From Strigamia acuminata (taxonomy: Eukaryota; Arthropoda; Chilopoda; Geophilomorpha; Linotaeniidae): 64,000 nucleotides of DNA. Made by a program: the position numbers and the translations under genes. The stretch lies in the NCBI GenBank assembly GCA_949358305.1, contig OX442318.1:16090902-16154901 (forward strand), read 5' to 3'. The notes under the pieces are model-generated. The model saw only the letters and a program-made list of their open reading frames with translations, was not told the origin of the DNA and ran no database searches. Positions 40,747 to 53,788 of the stretch are shown piece after piece. Position 1 is the first letter of the stretch; every line of letters starts with the position of its first letter.

Positions 40747-43700
40747 CTTGCACCGACTTTTGGCAATTTGTGACAAATTTTCACAGAATTTCGGCAACAT
40801 TTTACGACACATTTCTGCCCGGTTGGACACATTTCCACAGGTTTTTTGTAAAACGTTGCTAAAATTCCGTTGAATTTCATCAAAAATTGTGTCAAAAGTC
40901 GGTGACGGGCGGAGGGGCGAGCTCCGGGCGCCCGAGAGAGAGAGAGAAAGAGAGAGAGAGGGGACGGCCGGGGCTCCCGCCAACGGGCGGAGGGGCGAGC
41001 CTTGGCGGGTTGGGCGTGCACTATCTAGGCATGTGGGCGCTCGATTTACCGGCACGTTGGACAAGTTTTGAAAATTTTTTTTTCCTAATTTTTGACAAAA
41101 TTAGCACCGAATTTTGCCAATATTTGATAAATTTCCACGGAATTTTATCAATGTTTTACAAAAAACCCCTGGAAATGTGTCCAATCGAGCAGAAATGTCT
41201 CGTAAAATATCGCTGAAATTTGTCTAAAATTGACAAAAAATCGGTGCAAGTTTTGCTAGATATTTGCCCGGATCAAACTGTGCCCGAAACCGCCCGATCT
41301 GACAGTGTGCACGCGGGCTGGACGTGCCCACTGTCCCCGCATGTGCACTCGCCGGCGCGTTGGACGAGTTTAAGAAGATTTTATCAATTTCTGACAAAAC
41401 TTGCATCGATTTTTTGTCAATATTTGATAAATTTCCCCAGAATTTTAGCAATAAAACCTTTGAAAATGTATCCAAAAGAGCAGAAATGTCCTGTAAAATA
41501 TTGCTGAAAATCTGTTGAAATTCATCAAATATTGACAAAAATCTGTGACGAGCGGAGGGGCGATCCTTTGGCGGCCGAAAGAGAGAGGGGGGACGGTCGG
41601 GGCTCCCGCCGACGGGCGGAGGGGCGAGCCTTGGCGGCCGAGAGAGAGAGAGAGAGAGGACGGCCGGGGCTCCCGCCGGCGCACTGTCCACGCATGGGCG
41701 CGCTCGATTTACTGGCGCGTTGGACGAATTTTAAATTTTTTGTTTCCTATTTCTGACAAAATTTGCACCGACTTTTGGCAATTTGTGACAAATTTTCACA
41801 GAATTTCGGCAACATTTTACGACACATTTCTGCCCGGTTGGACACATTTCCACAGGTTTTTTGTAAAACGTTGCTAAAATTCCGTTGAATTTCATCAAAA
41901 ATTGTGTCAAAAGTCGGTGACGGGCGGAGGGGCGAGCTCCGGGCGCCCGAGAGAGAGAGAGAAAGAGAGAGAGAGGGGACGGCCGGGGCTCCCGCCAACG
42001 GGCGGAGGGGCGAGCCTTGGCGGGTTGGGCGTGCACTATCTAGGCATGTGGGCGCTCGATTTACCGGCACGTTGGACAAGTTTTGAAAATTTTTTTTTCC
42101 TAATTTTTGACAAAATTAGCACCGAATTTTGCCAATATTTGATAAATTTCCACGGAATTTTATCAATGTTTTACAAAAAACCCCTGGAAATGTGTCCAAT
42201 CGAGCAGAAATGTCTCGTAAAATATTGCTGAAATTTGTCTAAAATTGACAAAAAATCGGTGCAAGTTTTGCTAGATATTTGCCCGGATCAAACTGTGCCC
42301 GAAACCGCCCGATCTGACAGTGTGCACGCGGGCTGGACGTGCCCACTGTCCCCGCATGTGCACTCGCCGGCGCGTTGGACGAGTTTAAGAAGATTTTATC
42401 AGTTTCTGACAAAACTTGCATCGATTTTTTGTCAATTTTTGATAAATTTCCCCAGAATTTTAGCAATAAAACCTTTGAAAATGTATCCAAAAGAGCAGAA
42501 ATGTCCTGTAAAATATTGCTGAAAATCTGTTGAAATTCATCAAATATTGACAAAAATCTGTGACGAGCGGAGGGGCGATCCTTTGGCGGCCGAAAGAGAG
42601 AGGGGGGACGGTCGGGGCTCCCGCCGACGGGCGGAGGGGCGAGCCTTGGCGGCCGAGAGAGAGAGAGAGAGAGGACGGCCGGGGCTCCCGCCGGCGCACT
42701 GTCCACGCATGGGCGCGCTCGATTTACTGGCGCGTTGGACGAATTTTAAATTTTTTGTTTCCTATTTCTGACAAAATTTGCACCGACTTTTGGCAATTTG
42801 TGACAAATTTTCACAGAATTTCGGCAACATTTTACGACACATTTCTGCCCGGTTGGACACATTTCCACAGGTTTTTTGTAAAACGTTGCTAAAATTCCGT
42901 TGAATTTCATCAAAAATTGTGTCAAAAGTCGGTGACGGGCGGAGGGGCGAGCTCCGGGCGCCCGAGAGAGAGAGAGAAAGAGAGAGAGAGGGGACGGCCG
43001 GGGCTCCCGCCAACGGGCGGAGGGGCGAGCCTTGGCGGGTTGGGCGTGCACTATCTAGGCATGTGGGCGCTCGATTTACCGGCACGTTGGACAAGTTTTG
43101 AAAATTTTTTTTTCCTAATTTTTGACAAAATTAGCACCGAATTTTGCCAATATTTGATAAATTTCCACGGAATTTTATCAATGTTTTACAAAAAACCCCT
43201 GGAAATGTGTCCAATCGAGCAGAAATGTCTCGTAAAATATCGCTGAAATTTGTCTAAAATTGACAAAAAATCGGTGCAAGTTTTGCTAGATATTTGCCCG
43301 GATCAAACTGTGCCCGAAACCGCCCGATCTGACAGTGTGCACGCGGGCTGGACGTGCCCACTGTCCCCGCATGTGCACTCGCCGGCGCGTTGGACGAGTT
43401 TAAGAAGATTTTATCAATTTCTGACAAAACTTGCATCGATTTTTTGTCAATTTTTGATAAATTTCCCCAGAATTTTAGCAATAAAACCTTTGAAAATGTA
43501 TCCAAAAGAGCAGAAATGTCCTGTAAAATATTGCTGAAAATCTGTTGAAATTCATCAAATATTGACAAAAATCTGTGACGAGCGGAGGGGCGATCCTTTG
43601 GCGGCCGAAAGAGAGAGGGGGGACGGTCGGGGCTCCCGCCGACGGGCGGAGGGGCGAGCCTTGGCGGCCGAGAGAGAGAGAGAGAGAGGACGGCCGGGGC

Positions 43701-43791
43701 TCCCGCCGGCGCACTGTCCACGCATGGGCGCGCTCGATTTACTGGCGCGTTGGACGAATTTTAAATTTTTTGTTTCCTATTTCTGACAAAA
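40747..43791 (+). repeat. Three tandem 1,015-bp trimers (X3)
   Basis: Equivalent points at 40747, 41762, 42777 and 43792. The middle copy has the W2 second-trimer bases (AAATATTGCTG, ATCAGTTTCTG) and the last has the X2 second-trimer bases, so the array looks like a recombinant of the two. Confidence 0.93.
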
Positions 43792-44197
43792 TTTGCACAG
43801 ACTTTTGTCAATTTTTGACAAATTTTCACGGAATTTCAGCAATGGGACGGACTTATGTAAAACATCGCTTAAAATCTGGAAATCTGTCAAATCTTCTTTA
43901 AATTTATGCAAGATATTGGGAAATTTTGGTTTAACTCGTCCAACGGGCCGGTAAATCGAGCGCCCACACGCGCCCACATGCACGTCCAACCCGCATGGGC
44001 ACTGTCACATCGGACGTTTGTTGCGTGCAAAACTTGCACCGACTTTTGGCCATTTTTGGTTAAACTTCCGCACAATTTCTGCCCGATTGGACACTGAGGT
44101 TCGGTTTCCGACCGGGTCGTTTCTTGTCCGACCCGCGGCGCGTCGCGGCGCGGCCGGAGGACGGCCCTCGTCCCCAAAAACCACACTCCGAGTCACG

Positions 44198-45025
44198 GGT
44201 CGCACGGCCAACAGGCCGTGACGGGCCGTAGCGGGTCGAAAACGGGCCGTTAACGGCCCGTTGACGGCCCGTTAGCGGCCCGCATGAGGTCGCACGGGCC
44301 GTCGGCGAGCCGAAGTCCGGGAACGAAGGCCGTTACGGGACCGTGACGGGACCGTCGGCGGCCCGTTAACGGCCCGTGCGAGCCGTTACGGGATCGTGAC
44401 GGGACCGTCGGCGGCCCGTTAACGGCCCGTGCGAGCCGTTACGGAATCGTGACGGGACCGTCGGCGGCCCGTTAACGGCCCGTGCGGGCCGTTACGGGAT
44501 CGTGACGGGACCGTCGGCGGCCCGTTAACGGCCCGTGCGACCCCATGCGGGCCGTTGACGGGCCGTTAACGGGCCGTTAACGGGCCGTTAACGGGCCGTG
44601 ATGGTGTAAATCGAAAAAATCAACAACCGACAACACGTACATGAAAACGCGTACAACATTCATAGACATTAATCTCGAATCCTGTTTTTGGTTTTACGCC
44701 GTTAACGGCCCGCATGAGGTCGTACGGGCCGTTACGGGGTCGTGACGGGACCGTCGGCGGCCCGTTAACGGCCCGTGCGGGCCGTTACGGGATAGTTACG
44801 GAACCGTCGGCGGCCCGTTAACGGCCCGTGCGAGCCGTTACGGGATCGTGACGGGACCGTCGGCGGCCCGTTAACGGCCCGTGCGAGCCGTTACGGGATT
44901 GTGACGGGACCGTCGGCGGCCCGTTAACGGCCCGTGCGGGCCGTTTTCGACCCGTTGCGGCCGTTTTCGACCCGTTGCGGCCCGTTTTCGACCCGTTACG
45001 GTCCTTGGCCGTAACGGGCCGAAAA
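44198..45025 (+). repeat. Minisatellite cassette with 93-bp core (Y3, first)
   Basis: Core at 44606-44698 with a single 11-bp repeat after it, the shortest allele in the window. Confidence 0.9.
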
Positions 45026-46869
45026 CGGGAAAACTGAAAAAGTCGAGTGCGAGACCACGTGACCCGGAGTGTGGTTTTTGGGGACGAGGGCCGTCCTCCG
45101 ACCGCGCCGTGACGCGCCCCGGGTCGGATCAAGAGGCGACCCGGTCGGAAACCGAACCTCGGGGTTCCTCGAGGCGTGGTTTTTTGGGGACGGGGGGAGG
45201 GGGGGATCGGGTCGCGTGCTCCAACCGCGCCGCAACGCGATGTGGGTCGGTCACCAACTTTTGTCAATTTTTGACAAATTTCCACGGAATTTCAGCAACA
45301 TTTTACGAGACGTTTCTGCCCGACTAGACACGTTTCCGCAGGTTTTAGCAAAACAACGTTAAATTCTGTGGAAATTTATCAAATGTTGACAAAATTCTGT
45401 GCAAGTTTTGTCAGATACTTACTTACTTACGATATAAACTCGAACGTCGTCCATCGACACTCTCAACATTCCACCGGACATTTTCCGGAAGAGTTTGTCC
45501 CGATCGGGACCACGCCTCGACGAAGCCCGGGACCCGGTTTCCGACCGGGTCGTTTTTGGCCCAAGTCACGGCGCGTCGCGGCGCTTTCGGAGCACGCAAC
45601 CCGATCCCCCCCTCCCCCCGTTCTCAAAAACCACGCCTCGATGAAGCCCGGGACCCGGTTTCCGACCGGGTCGTTTTTGGCCCAAGTCACGGCGCGTCGC
45701 GGCGCGTTCGGAGCACATGAACCGATCCCCCCTCCCTCCCGTCACAAAAACCACGTTTTAGCGAAACCCTTGACCGGTCACAAAACCCACCGAACACCGA
45801 AAAGCAACGAACAAAACGCGCTCGGTCGCACGAACTACTCGGCCAAAACAACATCCGCAAATTCCGCATCACAGTCGCGATCAACGAAACAACGTATAGG
45901 CCGCCGTAATGTTAAAAAGCGGGACCCTTTCGCCCCCGACAAAATCCGCACACATACCCCAAGGTTAAGCGCCGACTGGTCCCCGGCCGGCCGCGTCCGG
46001 GCGTCGCGTCCGCACGCCTGCTTTGCCTATCCTTCGGAAGCGAGTGCACCCGCAAAATCCGCACTTTGGGAGTGACTATTCTTCGGATTCCGGCAGGGCC
46101 AAACTCTTCCGGAAAATGTCCGGGGGAATGCTGAGAGTGCCGATAGACGACATTCGATTTTATGTCGTGGGTTTTTGTGCGGTTTGCGCCGTGTTTATTA
46201 TTCGTACGAGATTTGGTATTTTCGCAGGGTTGTTGTCGCGCGAGATTCATCGAGGTAAAGCGAGTTCATCAACGACCTCGCCGATGAATGTTGCTAAAAA
46301 TCTGTGCAAGTGTTGTCAAATATTGCCGTGATTCGATGGAATTTTTGTCAGACATTGGGAAATTTTTTTTGACTTGTCCAACGCGCCAGTAAATCGAGCG
46401 TCCACACGCGCCCACATGCGTGAACAGTGCACTCGCCCTCCCGCCCCGTCGGCGTAGGCGCCGGCCGTCCCCCCTCTCTCTCTCTCTCTCTCTTCCGCCC
46501 GTCACCGAATTTTGTCAATATCTGATAAATTTCCACAGAATTGCAGCGACATTGTACGGGATATTTCTGCCCGATTTGACGGACTTATGTAAAACATTGC
46601 TGAAATTCCGTGGAAATTTATAAAATATTGACAAAGGTTGGTGACCGACCCACGGCGCGTTGCGGCGCGGTCGGAGCACGCGACCCGATCCCCCCCTCCC
46701 CCCGTCCCCAAAAAACCACGCCTCGAGGAACCCCGAAGTTCGGTTTCCGACCGGGTCGCCTCTTGATCCGACCCGGGGCGCGTCACGGCGCGGTCGGAGG
46801 ACGGCCCTCGCCCCCAAAAACCACACTCCGGGTCACGTGGTCTCGCACCCGACTCTCTCAGTTTTCCCG
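45026..46869. repeat. 233-bp inverted repeat around a 1.38-kb loop (Y3)
   Basis: Arms 45026-45258 and 46637-46869, the duplicate of the structure at 26892-28735. A nested 69-bp pair lies at 45429-45497 and 46100-46168. Confidence 0.9.
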
Positions 46870-47423
46870 TTACGGGATCATGACGGGCCGTTACGGGATC
46901 GTGACGGGACCGTCGGCGGCCCGTTAACGGCCCGTGCGGGCCGTTACGGGATCGTGACGGAACCGTCGGCGGCCCGTTAACGGCCCGTACGACCCCATGC
47001 GGGCCGTTGACGGGCCGTTAACGGGCCGTTAACGGGCCGTTAACGGGCCGTGACGGTGTAAATCGAAAAAATCAACAACCGACAACACGTACATGAAAAC
47101 GCGTACAACATTCATAGACATTAATCTCGAATCCTGTTTTTGGTTTTACGCCGTTAACGGGTCGTTAACGGCCCGTTAACGGCCCGCATGAGGTCGTACG
47201 GGCCGTCGGCGAGCCGAAGTCCGGGAACGAAGGCCGTTACGGGATCGTGACGGTCCCGTCGGCGGCCCGTTAACGGCCCGTGCGGGCCGTTACGGGATCG
47301 TGACGGGACCGTCGGCGGCCCGTTAACGGCCCGTGCGGGTCGTTTTCGACCCGTTGCGGCCGTTTTCGACCCGTTGCGGCCCGTTTTCGACCCGTTACGG
47401 TCCTTGGCCGTAACGGGCCGAAA
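46870..47423 (+). repeat. Minisatellite cassette with 93-bp core (Y3, second)
   Basis: Core at 47058-47150 followed by three 11-bp repeats, as at 28736-29289. Confidence 0.9.
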
Positions 47424-47724
47424 ACGGGAAAACTGAAAAAGTCGAGTGCGAGACCACGTGACCCGGAGTGTGGTTTTTGGGGACGAGGGCCGTCCTCCGG
47501 CCGCGCCGCGGCGCGTCGTGGGTCGGGCGAGAAACGGCCCGGTCGGAAACCGAACCTCGGGGTTCCTCAAGGTGTGGTTTTTGGGACTGGGGGAGGGGAA
47601 AGAGACGTCCTCCGGCCGCGCCGCGACGCGCCGTGGGTCGGACAAGAGAGAGAAAGACAACCTGGTCGGGGGGAGGGAAGTGGGCCGTTCTCCGACCACG
47701 TTGCAACGCGTCGCGAGTCCACAT

Positions 47725-49619
47725 TACTACGTGTATCTCAACAACCGTTCAACTTAAAGACTCGTACTTTGTTTAAAAAAAAAAGCCAACAGCCAGTTTA
47801 ATTAAGGTGTCTACTTTGCCACGAGAAGAAGCGGTATGACACGATCGCACTCGCTCGTCGGATTCCGCGAAACTCATCAACCCGGGGATTGCGCGCGGCA
47901 GCGCATAAAAAAACTCTTGACCCGAAAATAACGTGGGGTTGTATGAAAACCTGGATTTGGTATTTCGTAAACACACGCGCCGACGCATGGGGAATGTGGG
48001 AGTCCCTCCCCTGTGTTCCGAACGAGTCAATTTCGTCCCGAAAATATCCCGAAATTGCCGATATATGCATTTCGAGCCAGAAATATTGATCTTTATTTAA
48101 ATGTTGATTGTTTAGCATTTTTTTTTACATTTCACCAATTTTCCTTATGTCCTGCCTTCCTCGCTCATTTAACACCAAAATGGCCTGCATTGAGGATTAT
48201 TCCCATAATCCTTTTCGCACGTATGGAGCGCAAACAGTCGCAATAAATGAATTCAGCGGAATTCGACCTTGAGTTTGCGACGCCATCTTGAATACGAGTA
48301 AAGCACAGAATGGTGTCAATCATTCGAATTGATTAAAAATACAGACAAATCGATTAAAAACCAGCAAAAAACTAAATCGACAAAATCATTTAAAAATCAA
48401 CAGATATCCATTTTGTTTGTTTTTGAACAAATTAAGAACTTTGAAAACACACCACAATTTTAAAAAGTAAACACTGGGGTCAAATAGGCGCCGAGACTCG
48501 TTTAAACGGGTGTGTGATGTGTGTCGCGGAGGCGGTGTGCGCGTTCGTGCGCAATATCGCGTGTAATGCGCACGTCTGAGTGAGCACGAGAAAAATGGTG
48601 CACGCTGGCGGTTTACCGATGTGTCGAAGTCGGCGTACGAGCGCGACTCGCGTCGTACGTCTCAGAAAACATAAATACGGTGGTTTGGTGTTTATATCTA
48701 ACGCACCAAACATGAACCAACTAGCAAATATACAAAACTAACAGTTATTTTAATAAAACAAGGTAACTTACATAGTTGAAACCAAAAAGGAATTTAAAGG
48801 TGACAAAAGACATTGCCGTCGCCATGTGCGCGCTCGCTTATGTCAAACTGGGAAAATTAATAAACGTCCCGGCAGCACGATAGGCTTTTTAAACGCACAT
48901 TTCATTTTCACGTGAACAAAACATGACGTTTAGTACTGCTCCAACATCTCCCCAACAACACCGACCGTTCCCTTTCTGACCGACAGCACCCCGTTGAAAT
49001 CCGGGCTGATTCCCGCCTTGGAGATGACCACCGAAGGCGAGAACCAAGACGCGGTCGTGGCAAAGGATATGCCCGAAACCCCGACCTTCTTTGTAGACAA
49101 GGAGTTGGACGCCGATGAGCGTTGGACGCGGGCACCGTCCACGCACGCCCGTGCACGCGCGATGTACTTTTTGCAATATCTGACAAAACTTGCCCGACGC
49201 TTAAGAAAGAACCGCGCATGAATCGAGCAAAATTCCCACATAATTTGTATAAAAAGCGGTCCAACTCATAAATTGAAGCTCTCGTGCAGCGCAGTGAATT
49301 CAAACAATGGCGACAGAGAAATTAAAAACAAGTCTAATTTATTCGACATAGGAACACTGGTGTACAATAGAAAATGCGTGTGTGGTGCAACAATTGAAAT
49401 TGCACGCGCTCAAAACAATTAGCAAAATAAAATCATACAAAACATCGAGACTGACGAGAGAGACGAGAGTCCACGCGATATACTCGCGTGGGCGCGTGTT
49501 GAACGTGCGCACGACGCGCAAGAACCGCACAAACTGAGTCGAGGAACCACTAAAATTAAACACATGTCCGATGCAAAAACAATTATCAATAAATACATCA
49601 TTATCGTTGCTGTTTGCAA
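47725..49619. other. 1.9-kb non-satellite segment in unit Y3
   Basis: Duplicate of 29591-31485. I saw no base differences, though I did not compare every position. Its short open frames are conserved only because the DNA is; that is not evidence of coding. Confidence 0.5.
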
Positions 49620-50105
49620 GGAAATTGCCAAAAGTCGGTGACTGGCGGCGGGGCGAGTCCCGGGCGGAGGGGCGAGCATTGGCGGCCGAGAGGGAGAGAG
49701 AGGACGGCCGGGGCTCCCGCCGACGGTCGTAGGGGCGAGCCTTGGCGGGTTGGACGTGCGCATCGTCCACGCACGTGGGCGCGTGATTTACTGGCGCGTT
49801 GGACGAGTTCTAAAAAAATTCTCCAAAATCTGACAAAACTGGCAACGATTTTTGATAAATTTCCACGGAATTTCAGCAATATTTTGCGAGACATTTCTGC
49901 CCGATTGGACGGGCTTCTGTAAAACAGTGTTCTTAAAATCTGTGGAAATCAATTAAATGTCGTTAAAAATCGTTGCAAGTTTTGTCAGATTTTGGAGAAT
50001 TTTTTTAAAACTCGTCCAACGCGCCAGTAAATCGAGCTCCCACACGCGCCCACATGCACGTCCAATCCGCATGGGCACTGTCACATCGGACGTTTGTTGC
50101 GTGCA
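49620..50105 (+). repeat. Satellite monomer pieces closing unit Y3
   Basis: Duplicate of 31486-31971. Confidence 0.8.
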
Positions 50106-50316
50106 AAACTTGCACCGACTTTTGGCCATTTTTGGTTAAACTTCCGCACAATTTCTGCCCGATTGGACACTGAGGTTCGGTTTCCGACCGGGTCGTTTCT
50201 TGTCCGACCCGCGGCGCGTCGCGGCGCGGCCGGAGGACGGCCCTCGTCCCCAAAAACCACACTCCGAGTCACGTGGTCTCGCACTCGACTCTTTCAGTTT
50301 TTCCGTTTTCGGGTCG

Positions 50317-51033
50317 CACGGCCAACAGGCCGTGACGGGCCGTAGCGGGTCGAAAACGGGCCGTTAACGGCCCGTTGACGGCCCGTTAGCGGCCCGCATG
50401 AGGTCGCACGGGCCGTCGGCGAGCCGAAGTCCGGGAACGAAGGCCGTTACGGGACCGTGACGGGACCGTCGGCGGCCCGTTAACGGCCCGTGCGGGCCGT
50501 TACGGGATCGTGACGGGACCGTCGGCGGCCCGTTAACGGCCCGTACGACCCCATGCGGGCCGTTGACGGGCCGTTAACGGGCCGTTAACGGGCCGTTAAC
50601 GGGCCGTGACGGTGTAAATCGAAAAAATCAACAACCGACAACACGTACATGAAAACGCGTACAACATTCATAGACATTAATCTCGAATCCTGTTTTTGGT
50701 TTTACGCCGTTAACGGGCCGTTAACGGCCCGCATGAGGTCGTACGGGCCGTTACGGGGTCGTGACGGGACCGTCGGCGGCCCGTTAACGGCCCGTGCGGG
50801 CCGTTACGGGATAGTTACGGAACCGTCGGCGGCCCGTTAACGGCCCGTGCGAGCCGTTACGGGATCGTGACGGGACCGTCGGCGGCCCGTTAACGGCCCG
50901 TGCGAGCCGTTACGGGATTGTGACGGGACCGTCGGCGGCCCGTTAACGGCCCGTGCGGGCCGTTTTCGACCCGTTGCGGCCGTTTTCGACCCGTTGCGGC
51001 CCGTTTTCGACCCGTTACGGTCCTTGGCCGTAA
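50317..51033 (+). repeat. Minisatellite cassette with 93-bp core (Z3)
   Basis: Core at 50614-50706 followed by two 11-bp repeats. G at 50332 where Z2 has A at 32198. Confidence 0.9.
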
Positions 51034-51441
51034 CGGGCCGAAAACGGGAAAACTGAAAAAGTCGAGTGCGAGACCACGTGACCCGGAGTGTGGTTTTTGG
51101 GGACGAGGGCCGTCCTCCGACCGCGCCGTGACGCGCCGCGGGTCGGTCACCAACTTTTGTCAATTTTTGACAGATTTTCACGGAATTTCAGCGACATTTT
51201 ACGAGACGTTTCTGCCCGATGGGACGGACTTCTGTAAAACATTGCTTAAAATCCATGGAAATTTATCACATATTGACAAAATTCGGTGCAAGTTTTGTCA
51301 GAAATTAGGAAAAAACTTTTTTCAAAACTCGTCCAACGCGCCGGTAAATTGAGCGCCCACGTGCGTCGACAGTGGGCGCTTCAAAACCGCGTGGACACTG
51401 TCAGATCTCGGCACAGTTTGATGCGCCCAAATCTAGCAATA

Positions 51442-53320
51442 CTTGCACCGACTTTTGGCAATTTGTGACAAATTTTCACAGAATTTCGGCAACATTTTAC
51501 GACACATTTCTGCCCGGTTGGACACATTTCCACAGGTTTTTTGTAAAACGTTGCTAAAATTCCGTTGAATTTCATCAAAAATTGTGTCAAAAGTCGGTGA
51601 CGGGCGGAGGGGCGAGCTCCGGGCGCCCGAGAGAGAGAGAGAAAGAGAGAGAGAGGGGACGGCCGGGGCTCCCGCCAACGGGCGGAGGGGCGAGCCTTGG
51701 CGGGTTGGGCGTGCACTATCTAGGCATGTGGGCGCTCGATTTACCGGCACGTTGGACAAGTTTTGAAAATTTTTTTTTCCTAATTTTTGACAAAATTAGC
51801 ACCGAATTTTGCCAATATTTGATAAATTTCCACGGAATTTTATCAATGTTTTACAAAAAACCCCTGGAAATGTGTCCAATCGAGCAGAAATGTCTCGTAA
51901 AATATCGCTGAAATTTGTCTAAAATTGACAAAAAATCGGTGCAAGTTTTGCTAGATATTTGCCCGGATCAAACTGTGCCCGAAACCGCCCGATCTGACAG
52001 TGTGCACGCGGGCTGGACGTGCCCACTGTCCCCGCATGTGCACTCGCCGGCGCGTTGGACGAGTTTAAGAAGATTTTATCAATTTCTGACAAAACTTGCA
52101 TCGATTTTTTGTCAATATTTGATAAATTTCCCCAGAATTTTAGCAATAAAACCTTTGAAAATGTATCCAAAAGAGCAGAAATGTCCTGTAAAATATTGCT
52201 GAAAATCTGTTGAAATTCATCAAATATTGACAAAAATCTGTGACGAGCGGAGGGGCGATCCTTTGGCGGCCGAAAGAGAGAGGGGGGACGGTCGGGGCTC
52301 CCGCCGACGGGCGGAGGGGCGAGCCTTGGCGGCCGAGAGAGAGAGAGAGAGAGGACGGCCGGGGCTCCCGCCGGCGCACTGTCCACGCATGGGCGCGCTC
52401 GATTTACTGGCGCGTTGGACGAATTTTAAATTTTTTGTTTCCTATTTCTGACAAAATTTGCACCGACTTTTGGCAATTTGTGACAAATTTTCACAGAATT
52501 TCGGCAACATTTTACGACACATTTCTGCCCGGTTGGACACATTTCCACAGGTTTTTTGTAAAACGTTGCTAAAATTCCGTTGAATTTCATCAAAAATTGT
52601 GTCAAAAGTCGGTGACGGGCGGAGGGGCGAGCTCCGGGCGCCCGAGAGAGAGAGAGAAAGAGAGAGAGAGGGGACGGCCGGGGCTCCCGCCAACGGGCGG
52701 AGGGGCGAGCCTTGGCGGGTTGGGCGTGCACTATCTAGGCATGTGGGCGCTCGATTTACCGGCACGTTGGACAAGTTTTGAAAATTTTTTTTTCCTAATT
52801 TTTGACAAAATTAGCACCGAATTTTGCCAATATTTGATAAATTTCCACGGAATTTTATCAATGTTTTACAAAAAACCCCTGGAAATGTGTCCAATCGAGC
52901 AGAAATGTCTCGTAAAATATCGCTGAAATTTGTCTAAAATTGACAAAAAATCGGTGCAAGTTTTGCTAGATATTTGCCCGGATCAAACTGTGCCCGAAAC
53001 CGCCCGATCTGACAGTGTGCACGCGGGCTGGACGTGCCCACTGTCCCCGCATGTGCACTCGCCGGCGCGTTGGACGAGTTTAAGAAGATTTTATCAATTT
53101 CTGACAAAACTTGCATCGATTTTTTGTCAATTTTTGATAAATTTCCCCAGAATTTTAGCAATAAAACCTTTGAAAATGTATCCAAAAGAGCAGAAATGTC
53201 CTGTAAAATATTGCTGAAAATCTGTTGAAGTTCATCAAATATTGACAAAAATCTGTGACGAGCGGAGGGGCGATCCTTTGGCGGCCGAAAGAGAGAGGGG
53301 GGACGGTCGGGGCTCCCGCC
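51442..53320 (+). repeat. 1,015-bp trimers of Z3, the second truncated
   Basis: One full trimer (51442-52456) and most of a second, which ends at the copia D junction. Confidence 0.92.
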
Positions 53321-53786
53321 TGATGAGATTGTAGGCGCCGGACATCAGGAAAATAGAGCTGAGACATGATTTAATGGGTGCGGGAACTCGCATTGCGCGA
53401 CCGCCATCTTTAATCGTCACGAACCACAGTAAAAACGACTGCTTTGAGGCTAGCCGCCCTCAAAGTATGAATACAAGCTTACAATAGAACAAATCATTGT
53501 TAGCAAGCAATGACTTGTCCTTTACATGATAAACAATAAGGGAGGAGCAAATAAGCGATAAACAACTCAAAAGCAATGGAAAAAATAAACGAATATTGCT
53601 CATTTGAGCGGACGACGAGAAGGCACATCTTTACAAGTAAATAAACTAGTTGCGGCACATAACAAGCAGGGTAAAAAATCAGGATCAACTAGTTTAACTA
53701 AGTCACAGCAAAGTAAAGACATGCACGTTGCATTTAGCCATAAATATGCAACTAATAAATCTCAAACAGTTGGGCATATCCCAACA
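53321..53786 (-). repeat. 3' LTR of copia D (466 bp)
   Basis: In element orientation it starts TGTTGGGATATGCCC and ends TCTCATCA. Its termini are imperfect inverted repeats (TG.TG.GAT, 7 of 9). The left boundary abuts satellite exactly, and the right boundary abuts the polypurine tract. The first bases form a perfect hairpin, GTTGGG-CATAT-CCCAAC (53769-53785). Confidence 0.82.
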
Positions 53787-53788
53787 AA

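Larger units (their letters stand above)
39301..44029 (+). repeat. Satellite unit X3 (4.7 kb)
   Basis: Equivalent to X2 with one extra 1,015-bp trimer. Cassette arms at 39398-39468 and 40382-40451. Confidence 0.9.
44030..50105 (+). repeat. Satellite unit Y3 (6.1 kb, duplicate of Y2)
   Basis: Same order of parts as Y2, shifted by 18,167 bp before the first core and 18,134 bp after it. The only length change noticed is the loss of three 11-bp repeats at about 44699. Confidence 0.9.
50106..53320 (+). repeat. Satellite unit Z3, cut by copia D
   Basis: Duplicate of Z2 with long cassette arms (50203-50316 and 51034-51146) and the TTGAAGTTCATC variant. It is truncated inside the last GA linker at GGCTCCCGCC, where the LTR of copia D begins. 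Confidence 0.9.

Noticed and set aside
3474-53320. CENP-B box (TTCGnnnnAnnCGGG) in the satellite
   Set aside because: Looked for in the TTCG-containing phrases of cassettes and arms on both strands; none has the required A and CGGG at the right spacing.
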